A stretch of 64,000 bases of DNA from Arenicola marina (Eukaryota; Annelida; Polychaeta; Arenicolidae). The position numbers and the translations under genes are program-made. The stretch lies in the NCBI GenBank assembly GCA_964019135.1, contig OZ025253.1, forward strand, positions 9,305,059 through 9,369,058. Direction: 5' to 3'. Under the pieces are notes generated by a model, which worked only from the letters and a program-made list of their open reading frames with translations, had not been told where the DNA came from and searched no databases. Below, piece by piece: positions 1 to 11,572 of this stretch (position 1 is its first letter; each line of letters opens with the position of its first letter).

Positions 1-1029
1 CGGTCTGCACAGTGGCAGGGGGCGTTTGAATGCACCTGCTTCTTTGTGCGCCCTGCAGGTCCGATATTTACTTGTTACAATAATAACTTTAAATGAAAAA
101 CCGTGAAGATAACTGCATTTCAGTCGGCACTAAAAGTTATAACGTTATCGCAATTAAATTGAAAATTATCCACGTTTCATTTATTGGCAACTTATGCAGT
201 CAATCGCCATTGTAAACGGGTGTCGAATCTCGTTGTTCTTCCGTGTAAATGGGCGTCAGGTTTGTATTTTGTAATCAGCGCATTCACGCTCCAAGTACAA
301 TTACGGGTTAAGAATGTGTGCCAGCCATTATATGCCGATTAAGATATGTTTTATAGCTCTCTTGCTTCAAACTAACGGGTTCGATGAAATGCTCTACATA
401 CAGTTATCGTTAGTTTGTAAAATCAATTTAACAACTGAAAACAAACTAAGGATATGTATAGTCAGTTTGTACCCAGAGATCAGTCTAACGAGATTACCTA
501 GCTCCCCGAGCCCCGCCCCACCCTACCCCCAAGCAAGAGGACGCCATGTGGTGTGACATTAAGACAGGTTTCCTTGTTTTGCTCTTAACGACGTGTGTGT
601 GTTTTGCACAGAGATAGGGGTAGTGGGATGGGATGCTATCCACCGTGGAGCCCATGATAGAGCAAAGCGCACAGAGGGAGGGGCTCGAGGCAGGCGGGGT
701 CGGTCCGCGCCCTATGCAGTCAGAGAAGACCTACCTCTGCACCAATCTCGGCCCGGCCAGTGGATACCTGCGTCTTTTGTAACTAGAGCCTCGCCTAGTG
801 TATGGCTTCTGGACCCCATCCATCCACAGAGCAGTACACATGCCAGCCACACTATACTTGCAACATGTGTGCGCCCTTGCGCGAAGACAAATTTGGGGGA
901 GAGGCAGGAGTTTATGACCCATGCGGTGTTGTTAGCGGGAGTCGTTAATGCTGGCGTCATGGTTGGTCATGGTGAAAGACTTGCACAAATTCAAACTTGT
1001 GTCAGTACTTGTCCTACATGCTATACTAC
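1..1029. other. Intergenic, no supported gene
   Basis: I see no domain, splice-bounded exon or repeat that I can name. Open frames around 314-556 and 593-1105 have low-complexity or haphazard composition and overlap competing frames on the other strand. Confidence 0.5.
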
Positions 1030-1395
1030 ATACATACTAGGGTATGTAAGTGACATCACGGACAGCGCGCGCTCACCTCCAGCGAATTCGGTTTTGGGTA
1101 CATGACGCTTCACCGCCCCATATACAAAACATAGGGAGCTCTTTGTAATGGTGTGAAACGCACAGAAAACCAGCGTCTTGCGATTTAAAACTAGTACGAG
1201 TATGAAGGTACACCCCCAAACATTTATTCCATATGGTTTTCAAATCTAACATTGCATTCATCTCTCAAACATCAGTGAGTCTAGTTTGAGGCCCATAGTA
1301 AAGTATAGGGACCCGCTGACGCGTTGTACCCAGAACGGTTGTTTCTAGAGGTGAGCGCGCGCTGTCTGTGACGTCACTTACAGACCCTATACCCA
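1030..1395. mobile_element. Inverted-repeat MITE-like element
   Basis: Positions 1038-1110 and 1321-1391 form imperfect inverted arms. Both contain the core GCGCGCGCTCACCT next to a GTAAGTGACRTCAC block, in opposite orientation. The middle of about 210 bp has no coding signal. This is the structure of a short non-autonomous DNA transposon or foldback. I could not identify a clean target-site duplication or a family. Confidence 0.6.
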
Positions 1396-2135
1396 GTTGG
1401 GATTTCATCTACTGGGTATATTCAGTTCCATCTAGGAATTTATCTATTAGAAAAAAAACATGGCCAACCCATTTATTTGAATACATGTGCCGGTATCTAC
1501 AACAAATTGCATATAAATTAACACACATAAGTTGCTGATGATATCATTGTATTTGTATTATATTTTATATTTGCGGTGCGTCATCAATGTTTCCCAAAGA
1601 CGCTGATCTGATATGGCTTTGGCGTTCAAGTTTCATTGATGCGAGTACATGTGCCGGTATCTATAACAAAATGTATATGCATACATACAGTTATTGCTTA
1701 TGACATAACTGAAATTTCTATTATATTTTATATTTGCAGAGAGTCACCAATGCTTTCCAGTTGCCAAAGACGCTGTTATGCCTTTTGCGATTCCATAAAT
1801 ATCTTTAAAAGTGATGAATTTGAGTTTCATATTATACAATGTCTGTTTATTATTATATTATTGCTGTTTAAATACAGCAATACTAGGTTATTTTTCCATG
1901 GATAACCAATGTTTCTGATTTTTATTTCAAATTTCTTATTACCGGTATACCAGTGCAATTGTGCATATATCTATACATGCACTATAACATTATTTTGTAT
2001 ATGTGATAAGGTCATATAATTATTTTCGCAATGGTATTCCGTAGGCAGCGCAGGCTGGTGCAAAATTGCAATAACCCCTTTTTGGCGACAATGGCGTACC
2101 ATAGAGTCGCCAACTATTACCATATTTGGTCCTAC
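1396..2135. other. AT-rich intergenic DNA
   Basis: This is AT-rich sequence with no convincing ORF. Two related stretches near 1485-1600 and 1640-1750 share the phrase 'acatgtgccggtatct' and similar following sequence, which suggests an old local duplication. Confidence 0.4.
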
Positions 2136-2988
2136 GTACCCACTGCAGAGGAGGTTACAACCGCAGCAGCGTCACCTATACCGGGCGATAATAGGGTGCT
2201 GTAAACAAAGGAGAAAACTTACGTAAATTTTCGAAGGGGCCCGTACAAGTAAAAGCTTAGTAACCAGCCACCGTGAAGCATTTATAATATAAAACTGGCG
2301 ATTATGTCTTTTTATGCTTCAATGTTGATGGATGTATGTACAATTGGTACTGACATCGTCTGTTTGAATAAAAAAACTAATTTCAAACATTTGACAGATC
2401 CCTCCGGTCGGTTGGTTCATAAAGTCTGTTTTTTAGTGAAATGTCAAGGCCTCGCACATCTTAACGAAAAAAGCGCTAGCAATGAAACTCACTCCATTTA
2501 TAGCCTGTCATGTCTTCTTTCTTAAAATGTAAAAGCGCTCGTAAGCGCTCCACGATTAATGGAGTGATTGCCGTTGGAAGTGGATGACTGTTTGGGCGGA
2601 AAATAGTGCCTCTCAAGCTGTTACCTAGTGCTAAATCACTCCATACAAGGGGCATACGGAGTGATTTAGCACTAGCTGTTACCCTGCCTTTGACCACAGA
2701 GGGTGGGTGGGGGCCATGCTCCCTGATCACAAAAAATAAATATCTTTAATCCCAGGTCACAATGAAATTAAAGGGTCGATGCTGCCTATATAAAGTGGCC
2801 AGTTTATGATTCAAGACTATTTAATATTAAAATTTCCAGTTCACGAAACAATTCTCTCCAACTTTGTTGTCTGCTCCGCCTGCCGACATCTTGCAAACTG
2901 ACGCAAAACACGTTCGTGCGCCGTATATATCGTTGAAAATATAGGGGGCGCTGCAGCGGTTGTAACCTCCTCTGCTCTGTACCCACTG
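2136..2988. mobile_element. hAT-like non-autonomous element with TSD
   Basis: The direct repeat GTACCCACTG lies at both ends (2136-2145 and 2979-2988). Just inside are inverted repeats: CAGAGGAGGTTACAACCGC at 2146 and its reverse complement ending near 2974. The right side has four extra bases (CTCT) between the inverted repeat and the direct repeat. Termini beginning CAGAG with an 8-10 bp target duplication fit the hAT superfamily. There is no transposase inside, so this would be a non-autonomous copy. A hairpin sits in the middle at 2625-2675. Confidence 0.55.
2616..2683. repeat. 21-bp hairpin bounded by direct repeats
   Basis: The arms at 2625-2645 and 2655-2675 are reverse complements with one mismatch around a 9-base loop. 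The 10-mer AGCTGTTACC occurs at 2616-2625 and 2674-2683 on both sides of the hairpin. This could be a tiny foldback insertion inside the larger element. Confidence 0.65.
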
Positions 2989-4540
2989 TGTAAAGCTTCG
3001 TTAACAACGCATGGTAACGTCCAATAAGAAGCGCTCTAAAGCCGGCGGCAGATTTTGTTTAGTAAAAGCCGCCACACAGTATGTTGACGGGCATCAAGGC
3101 AGGTGGCCCCAGTTATACTTCGAACTCAGGTGGGTTATTCACATTTATCGTTGAAGTTAATGAGGTTATTCAGTGAGAACCAGCCTGCAGGTGCATTTTG
3201 CCGTCCGTGGTATATATATATATAATACGTTTAAATTACACAATTGGCGTCAGCAAGTTATTCCTTTGTCTTAGTTTAGCCGGCCTTATAAATATATGAT
3301 GACAAATTGTAATTGAAGGTAGAAATTATGAGAATTTGTATAAGACGCGATTAAATAGCCATAGACGTAGGCTGCCGAGACTTAAATATCACATTACCAT
3401 ATTGTGAGACGTATAAACTATGTGCATGTGCGTTTTAATTAAGGTGTATTCCTGAGTCTAAGCGTTATTTCTATTATGTCACCGTAGACTTAGGGGGACG
3501 TTATGATATCTAGGACTAATCTCCAGATATTAATTACCCCAAGAGTGTGGTGCTGCTCCTGAGTTATCTATCTTACCGTTGTGTTAGAATGGAGTATTGG
3601 TCAGGCGCCGACCTTATAATGTATCTCCTTATTTGACAAGGAAGTAACTATAGAGACATAATGATATAGGTAATTGGATTAGGCTGTTGCAGAGTGTTTA
3701 CGGAATAACTTATTTCAGACTGGGTCTCTGATGTGTCCTACCTGCATGGCCCTACTAGATGCCGGTCTGATACACCCGCAGTTAACCTGCGGTACGTCTT
3801 ATTTATCGACGTTACGTGATAATTATAATTCTAACCATGTGTACCTGTCTATTCTGTAACCGTTAAGGATAATATTAAGTGAAGTATGTTAGCCGAATTG
3901 CATTATTTAGACATGTTTACGTCACGCCAACCCGCTCTGCGTATATTTGTCTACAGTTAATAAGCTATACTATTAGCTAAAGAATTAGAAATTATACATA
4001 GCAATATTGAAAATTATGTAAGATTGTTTGTTTGCTAATACTACTCATAATGATAAAGGATATGGGAATAATTACTGATGTGCTGTATATACTTGTAGTA
4101 TGTATGACTAATGACCTCTGTTTAATTTCATTTCATTTGACTTTCATGTTGCAGGGTGTATGTAAGAATACAATCAAATTGGACCTACACATCGACTCTT
4201 TGTCATTGAGCCATCTCATCACCCAATTCAGTCCATTCTTTTACATATAGGTGCAATGATAAATGGTGATATGATGTATTATTGCAGTACTATTGTCATA
4301 ATTTTGGATATTCTGATACCCCAGGGCATGGGCCTGTGCCATATCTGCCATAGTTATATGATGTGCTGGTCGTCCTTAATCAACCTTTTTTTTAACGATA
4401 TCTAAATTTATCTTTTATTCAGATATCGTGGCGTCTCTTTAAAAAAAATTCTCGCGTATGCACAATATCTAACTCGGTCCATACCCGCCGTTAAGATTCA
4501 TCATTCTTAAGTCACCTGACTACATGTCTATGATATAATT
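2989..4540. other. Intergenic, no supported gene
   Basis: This is AT-rich DNA with scattered stops in all frames. The 72-codon frame at 4032-4250 shows no recognisable motif and is probably chance. Confidence 0.5.
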
Positions 4541-5057
4541 TGTTTGTATATGTCGTAACCGCCTCGTAACCGCTTACCAGAGGACGCCGTACCGACTGCT
4601 ACGCAGCTATAGTATATCTGGGCGTGTCTAGACGTGAATAAAGAAAGTAGCTAGCTGCCAGTTATCGTTACTTGAAAACGCTACATTTTGCTGTATCAAA
4701 TTAGTTCCAAAAAGGCTCGATATAGGTACTTTTTATTCCCGCCAGAAATAATATTGCTGCAAATTATAACAGGTTTGACCGTCTTCCAAAACCTTGAAAT
4801 GTGCCCCTACCGACACTACGAGTGAGTTCAGGTATACGAGCGGAGTAGTCAGACCCCGCAGAGTGCATAACCGAACGCGAAGATTGGCACGGTCACGTGG
4901 TACATTTACTCCTCGACCTTACACCCAGAAAAGGATCACGAGGATTTCCAAAATGGCGTCCAGGCCCAACAATACGTAATATATATATAAAGTGGTATTT
5001 CGACATGCCAAAATCTGTAAATAATATTATAGCAACTATAATAAAATAATGAATAAG

Positions 5058-5715
5058 GGGCGGAGGGACGGAGCGCCACCTAGCGAATGGGAACCAGCCC
5101 CGGGCACCAGCAGCAACGGCCTGAGCGAAGGGACGGAGCGCCACCTAGCGAATGGGAGCCAGCCCGGACAGCAACAGCAGCGGCCTGAGCGGGGGGACGG
5201 AGCGCCACCTAGCGAATAGGAGCCAGCCCCGGACACCAGCCGCAGCGGCCTGAGTGAAGGGACGGAGCGCCACCTAGCGAATGGGAGCCAGCCCGGACAG
5301 CAGCAGCAGCGGCCTGAGCGGAGGGACGGAGCTCCACCTAGCGAATCGGAGCCAGCCCCGGACACCAGCAGCAGCGGCCTGAGCGGAGGGACGGAGCGCC
5401 ACCTAGCGACTGGGAACCGGCTCCGGCACTAGCATCAACGGCCTGGGTGAATGGACAAAGCTCCACCTAGCGACTGGGAACCGGCCCTGGACAGTAGCAG
5501 CAACGGTCTAAATGAAGGGACGGAGCGCCACCTAGCGAATGGGAGCCAGCCCCGGACAGCAGCAGCAGCGGCCTGAGCGAAGGGACGAAGCTCCACCTAG
5601 CGAATGGGAGCCAGCCCCGGACAGCAGCAGCAGCGGCCTGAGCGAAGGGACGAAGCTCCACCTAGCTAATCGGAGCCAGCCCCGGACAGCAGCAGCAACG
5701 GCCTGAGCGAAGGGC
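5058..5715. repeat. 65-bp minisatellite (copy A)
   Basis: There are about ten units of roughly 65 bp built around GGACGGAGCGCCACCTAGCG, GGGAGCCAGCC and CAGCAGCAGCGGCCTGAGCG. The minus-strand frames translate to repeats such as SGAGSHSLGGAPSLRSGRCC, which look like by-products of the array. The CAG runs inside each unit vary. Confidence 0.85.
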
Positions 5716-5824
5716 CATGAGGGCAACAGCGGGTTGGAATGGCGTTCTGGTTTCGTGTGCCTCTTGACGATATGAAAATGCGCATTGTCTTCTGGTCCAT
5801 TTCTAAGCAGACTACACTTATATA

Positions 5825-5990
5825 TATATATACATGGAATAAATACACAAATATGCATGGAATATATACAAAACTATATATACATGGAATATATACACAA
5901 ATATATATACATGGAATATATACACAAATATACATGGAATATATGCACAACAGGCATGGAATATATGCACAAATATACATGGAATTACGG
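5825..5990. repeat. 22-bp AT-rich minisatellite (copy A)
   Basis: Tandem copies of roughly ACATGGAATATATACACAAA run through this stretch. The homologous array in copy B is at 58940-59165. Confidence 0.85.
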
Positions 5991-6127
5991 ACCCCTTTTT
6001 CATATTATGGACATATTTTGTTTCATGAAAGGACGAACATGGCAATAATTCGTCTTCTCCATATAATCCCCTCCCCATGTCCTTCTACCGACTGAGCTGC
6101 GCGGCCTTCAGTTAACTCCAACAACAT

Positions 6128-7096
6128 ATGTTCTTGTATTATCATCATGGGGCGGATCTAGGAACTTGAAAAAGAGGGTGTGCACACTTGCGACTAAATT
6201 TTGCATTGAAAAACGGCATTCTTCTTCATACAGGGGGGGAGGGGGATCCGGACCCCCCGGATCCTTTAGATTTGGAAAGGGGGGGCGGGTCTCAGCTATC
6301 TAAAAACTTGCGATCGGAGGAGAGGGGGCGTGAGAATGACCACGGGGTGTCCTCCAATTTTTATTTTAACCGCCGGCACGGCAACCTCGGGGTGGGGGAG
6401 TGCGTGGGGTGTGATTTTGGGGGCAAAACGGCATTCTTCCTCATGAAGGGTCAATGAAAAAATGTGTACTTAAATTATCCTAGACATCCGCTTGCTTGAG
6501 GTGTGGGTTTAACATTTCGCGATGTATTTCGGGGGACCCCCCCCCCACCCCCGCAGGATCCGCCTGTGAAATATGTACAAATCAAAGAGGGTCAACTGTA
6601 AGTAACTTATTAGCTGAACGCGTGTTTCGGCTTATAAATATTTGTCAACGCGCAGTGATAGACTGGCAAGATTTATGTAACTGTAACTACTATGCACTCC
6701 TCTTCCTCCTCCATCCCTCTCCACCCCCCACGTACACCCGGGGCATGTGGTCCCGCGCCACTCCTCCACACTACCTCGTCTTCCCTAGGATGTGAGGACT
6801 TTGGTGACCTATTTAGGTCAGTCCTATCCCAGTCCGTCTCCTGTCCTGCGCTTCGTCTGTCAAGGCGACTCGTAATAGTATGCCAGTTTAGCCTGATATA
6901 TGTGGGCTCGGGTACCCGTGCAGCCTCTGGAAGTAATTAAGTAGGTCACAGGCAGCGATATACTTTTTACCACAGTCTTCGGAACAGAACATTAGTACAT
7001 ATCTAATCTGTCGTTCAATTCAAACCAACTTGCCAACGCCGTTGTGTTGGAATTTTTACGTAAACGCTGGTCAGCAGTCATATGCATGTAGTACAG
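6128..7096. other. Intergenic with G-rich GGATCC-type repeat
   Basis: Near 6150-6560 the sequence has G/C homopolymers and the phrases GGGGCGGATCTAGG and CAGGATCCGCC. These recur near 55265-55740, 29220-29240 and 50690. It is probably a diverged short interspersed repeat. No gene is supported. Confidence 0.5.
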
Positions 7097-7517
7097 GATA
7101 CGCACATTATATATGACGTCATGTTCTCGCTGGATCCGACAAACATTGAAATCGATGGAGAGCGGAACATGTGGATCAGAAACTGGACTCTGTCTGGAGC
7201 GATATACCTCATCGACATCCTCTTTTGCGGAAGCCAGAATAACGTAGATAACAGCACCTTCACGTACTGTAACCGAGCCTCCTTGGGTGGTAACGTCACG
7301 GCAGCCTACCATAGCGCCACCACCAGTGACGTCACAATGGCCAATGACGTCACTCAGTTTGTACATGACGTCACGTTCACCATGCGGGTCCCGTACTTGA
7401 AGACTGGCGAGTTCCAGCTCGACTTCTACACGTTCGGCGCGGTGGGGCAAGTGGCTGCCATTGTGGGCGATCCGCGGTATCTGATCACAACCAGCGACCG
7501 GAAAAGTAGCGATTCTG
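7097..7517 (+). CDS. Possible exon of an unknown extracellular protein
   Basis: The open frame is bounded by a possible acceptor (TACAG before 7097) and a good donor (G/GTGAGA after 7517), and the phase would go from 0 to 1. It encodes about 140 residues of balanced composition. There are several N-glycosylation sequons (NWT, NST, NVT), alternating hydrophobic residues suggesting beta strands, and two cysteines about 20 residues apart. I do not recognise the family. No partner exons are visible on the plus strand nearby, so this may be an orphan exon, a pseudo-exon or chance. Four TGACGTCA-type palindromes lie inside it. Confidence 0.35.
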
Positions 7518-8514
7518 GTGAGAAGCTACAAATATATCATGTGCTGTATGTACAACGGTGAGGATGGGGGAGGGGGGTGGGGGGCAGTAACAAATCCAGT
7601 TAAACTACGGTTGAGGAGTTGAGAAGGAAGAAGCATTGTTGCCCGGTTTAAGCGAGAAGCAATACATAACCACGAGATTGCGTCACCCGTAGGGTGGATG
7701 TAAAATCCGGATTATGTCTTCGGTCCACTACAATGACCTTGACCTTAACAATTGAATTGGCTGTGACTTTGACCTGTAACCTACACACCCCATTAACGAA
7801 CTTAGTCGGAGTAAGTGTATACGACGAAATGTTGCGTTTTGTGGCCTACGCAGAGTGCAGAGACACACCCTGAGATCCAGATTTGACCATTCAGATGGTT
7901 CAACGATCTCACTCGGTGGACATGTGAAACTAAACTGCCCGTTTATTCAGTTTCGTTCTACATTTCTAGTTTCTATCATCCCTACCATGCACATTAGTTT
8001 CATAGCAACGAACTCAATCATCCCATCACCCCAGCTTGACCCCCCATTCCCCACACACAACAGGGCTTAGTGTAAAAGACGAAACGAAACGAAAGACATA
8101 TAGAAAGAGCCTCCAAGCTCGACGCCCACTAGAACCTGTCGACACCTCGCAAAGGATGGCTTGAGACTCCCACTTGCATGCCCCCCCCATCCCGCACTGA
8201 TTTACTGTGCCTATTCCCCCTTGCACTGAACTGAATTAAGGCATGAATGTGGGACCCACCCGGAGGGTGGGGGGGCGGGGGGGGCACTATTATGCAAATA
8301 TGCTTGATTGATATGTCTGCGCCGTGCATCTCGAAGATTTCGAAGTTTTGGGCGCCAAAGCTGAGCGTACGTTTGTGGGGGCCTTATGTGTCCTCCTGAT
8401 TTTACGTGTCCCTCATCGCCGTTTCCCCCGCTACGTGGCGTCACGCTGTGGGCCTAAAACCGAACCTCTATTCATAGGCTATCCATAGGCCCTAACTCTT
8501 TACTCTCATCTGAA
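7518..8514. other. Intergenic with a diverged dispersed repeat
   Basis: Positions 7737-7870 are a diverged copy of a repeat also found at 11255-11385 and about 62980-63100. All share 'gaccttgacc', 'cgaaatgttRcgttttg' and an 'acttac/cctacgcagagYgc' end. Position 8065 onward has 'cttagtgtaaaagacgaaa', the reverse complement of a string near 61660. No gene is supported. Confidence 0.5.
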
Positions 8515-8740
8515 TCCCTGACCCCTAATCCCTGACCCCTAATCCCTGACCCCTAATCCCTGACCCCTAATCCCTGACCCCTAATTCCCAATCACTGACT
8601 TGTAATCCCTGAGCCCTAACCCTTAATATCTGAGCCGTAATCCTCAATTCCTGACCCCTAATAAAATCACTGACCCACAATCGCTGCGCCACATCCCCAA
8701 TCCCTGACCCATGACCCTTAATCCCTGACCCTAACAATAA
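8515..8740. repeat. 14-bp minisatellite (CCCTGACCCCTAAT)
   Basis: The first copies are perfect tandem units of ATCCCTGACCCCTA. They become degenerate toward 8740. The motif resembles telomeric DNA only superficially; it is not TTAGGG. Confidence 0.85.
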
Positions 8741-8880
8741 TCTGGGGAGTGGGACGGCTATGAGGGACACGTTAAACCGAGTACATATCCTTAGGCCATA
8801 GACCCTATCCTACGTCTGTCGGGACCTTATGTGTATTCCGGGTCCCTTGTCGCCCTTTCACTCCCCAGATTATTGTTAGG
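8730..8880. repeat. Perfect 22-bp inverted repeat
   Basis: Arms 8730-8751 and 8859-8880 are exact reverse complements, with core AATAATCTGGGGAGTG. They enclose about 107 bp. The left arm starts inside the end of the 14-bp array. Confidence 0.8.
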
Positions 8881-9470
8881 CTCGGTGATTAAAGGTTAAG
8901 TAGATAGATATTCTTTTATTATAGTCACTTGCTACCATACAAACATATAAACACAGTACATAAATGCAAATAATATGGATAGGTGCTACCTAAAAAATGC
9001 GAGCGCATATTTATTAATTCAGATATTCCGAGGGGATACGTCTAGACTAATATTCAAAATTAATCTCACTTCCGCTTGCCATAAAGAATATCTTTGGCGG
9101 GATGACGTATATTCCGCACGTGCTTGTGGCATATCATTCGGTTGCTTAGGAACTCCCATTGTGATGTCATGTTTATAGAATGTTGACGTCACAACTACTC
9201 ACTATGACAGCAGCCGATGGGCGGTCACCAAGAGCGCTCTGCTTGGCAACAGACATTTAGCGCGTCGCTTATAAATTAACTTTAATTTGAAGTATACATC
9301 CAGTGTTAACATTGAAAAAATTATTCGTTAATTTTGTGGGGCAGCTGATTTAATTATTAAAGACATGACATAACAGGCTTCGACCTCTCTTTGCTTGAAT
9401 ATATTTATGTACAGCTGATATTTACTCCGAATCCGAAAACGTCTCATGGGGGCTGTTACGCGAAATTAAA
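8881..9470. other. Intergenic, no supported gene
   Basis: This is AT-rich sequence without a recognisable exon or repeat. Confidence 0.45.
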
Positions 9471-10149
9471 GTCCTAAGCCTATGCTTGAAATGGACTTTG
9501 AATACGTATGCATGTTACCTTAAGAGCTCGCTTGCGCTCTCTATTATCTGGCCCATTCCTGCATTACTTAAACCGACTTTAAATTAACCATGTTAGGGGT
9601 TAGGGATTAGGTGTCATGGATTGGGATGAGAGTAAGGGTCTATGGATAGGGCCCACGGCTTAAGGATAGGGGTACGGGGCCGCGAGACACATACGACCAG
9701 GGTCCGCAAGTTCGAAGCCGCCGGAGCTAAATATTTAGAATAGGACGTTAGCGTGGAGCGGGGAGAAATATATTGCCCCCGCCGTTCGAACTTACGGGCT
9801 CAGGATGACACATACAACCCCTACATACGTTCGCCCCAGAGCTTATGTACGATCTCTGTTCCCCGACCCTGAAACAGTAAGTCACACAATGAAGCAATGA
9901 GTCAAGGCCCCGCACGCACGCACTGCGGTCATTTCGTTGCGTTTCGTATTTTACAATAAGCCGTTGTGTTTCGTTTCGTCTTTTACACAAAGCCCACAAC
10001 AGTGCACTGTCACCGCGGTCCCTCTCACCGCTCGCGACAGTCAACTCAATCATCACACCACCCCTTGGCGCTTTGTTATGATATGATAACGTATGCCGTG
10101 GGCCCTGACTGTCGCCAGGCGATAGAGGTCGGCCGGCTGTTCTTCATAG

Positions 10150-11209
10150 TTAACGTAAGTTACCCATAATAAGCCTCGGCGAGTTTGAGCAGATCTCGGT
10201 AAACATCGGCAAACATCGGCGGACTGTAGTCCTGAGATTTTACGCAGTTTTAATGAAACAAAGTACGAATAAAACACCGCAAAAGAAGTGGTGACTTAGG
10301 TAAAATGAATAGAGCATCGCATAATAAGCTTCGACGATTTAGAAAAGACCTCGATAAACATCGACAAACATCGGTGGGTGTTAGTGAAAGGGGAATCCCT
10401 AACTAGTTACGTCATTGACAGGATAATCCCCAATTCGTGATGTCACTCACAGGGTATTTCCCCGAGAATGGCTCTTCGTGATAAATTCGGAAAATTCGAG
10501 AAAAAGGCATCGAGAAAACGTGTAAATAGTTCATAAAACATTCGCGTAAATCACAGTTTTATCGGAGACCATTATTTATAACCAGATTTATTAAAATGTG
10601 AATACAAGGCGTAAATTACTGATAATTGATGTGACAAGTTTCACCAAAAAAATATTTGTGAAGGGACATTTTTAAGCTTCAGGACGTGTTTCTCGGGAAA
10701 TTTGCCCGGCTGCTTACATTTTCTTTACTTTTATTACAATCACGATGTTTTTAGAAGTTTTTAAAATGGTTTGGTGTCAAGATTTTCATTTTTGATGATA
10801 TTATAGCCAATTTTGTGAAGGTAGTGCTTTCAGTTTTTGGTAAAACTGTCCTGATTTTGCATAATTGCCCTTTATCATTACCATTCTGTTATTTTATGTG
10901 GCTACTATTTACATTTTTGAATATCATTCTTGTATTGCACTAGGTTTACGCTTTCCAAGGAGCTATTACTGATGATAATGACTTAATATTGAGCTGAATT
11001 GTAGCAAAATTACATATTCGTGGTAGGTGTCAAGTTTTGGTCATTTTGCGAAATGGGGGTATACTTGGAAAATGGAGAATATTTCTTTAACGGGACGGGA
11101 AAGCATACCAAAAATTCTCCAGAAGCTGTGTAATTGGGTATACTTTCATAAAATAATCACAAATACAGAGTTCTTTTATCTTGCTATTATGGGTAGCTTA
11201 CTTTATTAA
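10150..11209. mobile_element. TTAA-flanked MITE, copy 1
   Basis: The left end is TTAA followed by CGTAAGTTACCCATAAT. The right end carries ATTATGGGTAGCTTAC followed within a few bases by TTAA (11206-11209). The interior of about 1 kb matches 59624-60617 and 61870-62917. Both flanks are shared with the 61.9-62.9 kb copy, so insertion preceded duplication of the larger unit. TTAA target sites are typical of piggyBac, but these termini do not begin with the usual piggyBac bases, so the superfamily is open. Confidence 0.6.
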
Positions 11210-11572
11210 TTTAACGCAGTCCCCTGTTAAACATTTGGCATTTTTTGCAGAAGATTCATGTGACCTTGACCTATGACGTACATACGCCGCTAACGAGCTT
11301 GACCGTGTCATGTCGGATAGTTATCGATGGGTAAAGTCACAAAACGAAATGTTACGTTTTGCGACTTACAGAGCGCGCGCACACACTAACACGCAAACAA
11401 ACCAACTTACTGATAGATGCCGGAAAAATTGTAGATTTTCCCTCATAATAATATATGGCATATATTATGTCATTTATTGATAACATGACGAAAGTCCAAG
11501 GGTTATTTAACGAGATATATACGTACGGGGCTGCAGGCGTGGAAGAGCATACGCCAGCAGCCATCATAATAG

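Larger units (their letters stand above)
4541..6127. mobile_element. Composite repeat element, copy A
   Basis: This region and 57756-59306 align end to end. Both share a unique head (CAGAGGACG and GCAGCTATA blocks), a 65-bp minisatellite, a block with 'ggaatggcgttctgg', a 22-bp AT-rich minisatellite and a tail ending near 'gttaactc..acaaca'. No transposase or reverse transcriptase frame is present. The right end, read on the minus strand, has a tRNA A-box-like string, GCGCAGCTCAGTCGGTAG (6084-6101), but no clear B box. It may be a non-autonomous element; the class is undetermined. Confidence 0.65.

Noticed and set aside
593..1105. 170-codon ORF as a gene
   Set aside because: No domain, unusual composition, overlapped by opposing frames, and its end runs into the inverted-repeat element.
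5036..5980. Frames with SGAGSHSLGGAPSLRSGRCC and YIPCIFVYIFHV repeats
   Set aside because: By-products of the 65-bp and 22-bp minisatellites, repeated in copy B.
8515..8740. Interstitial telomere
   Set aside because: The unit is CCCTGACCCCTAAT, not TTAGGG/CCCTAA.
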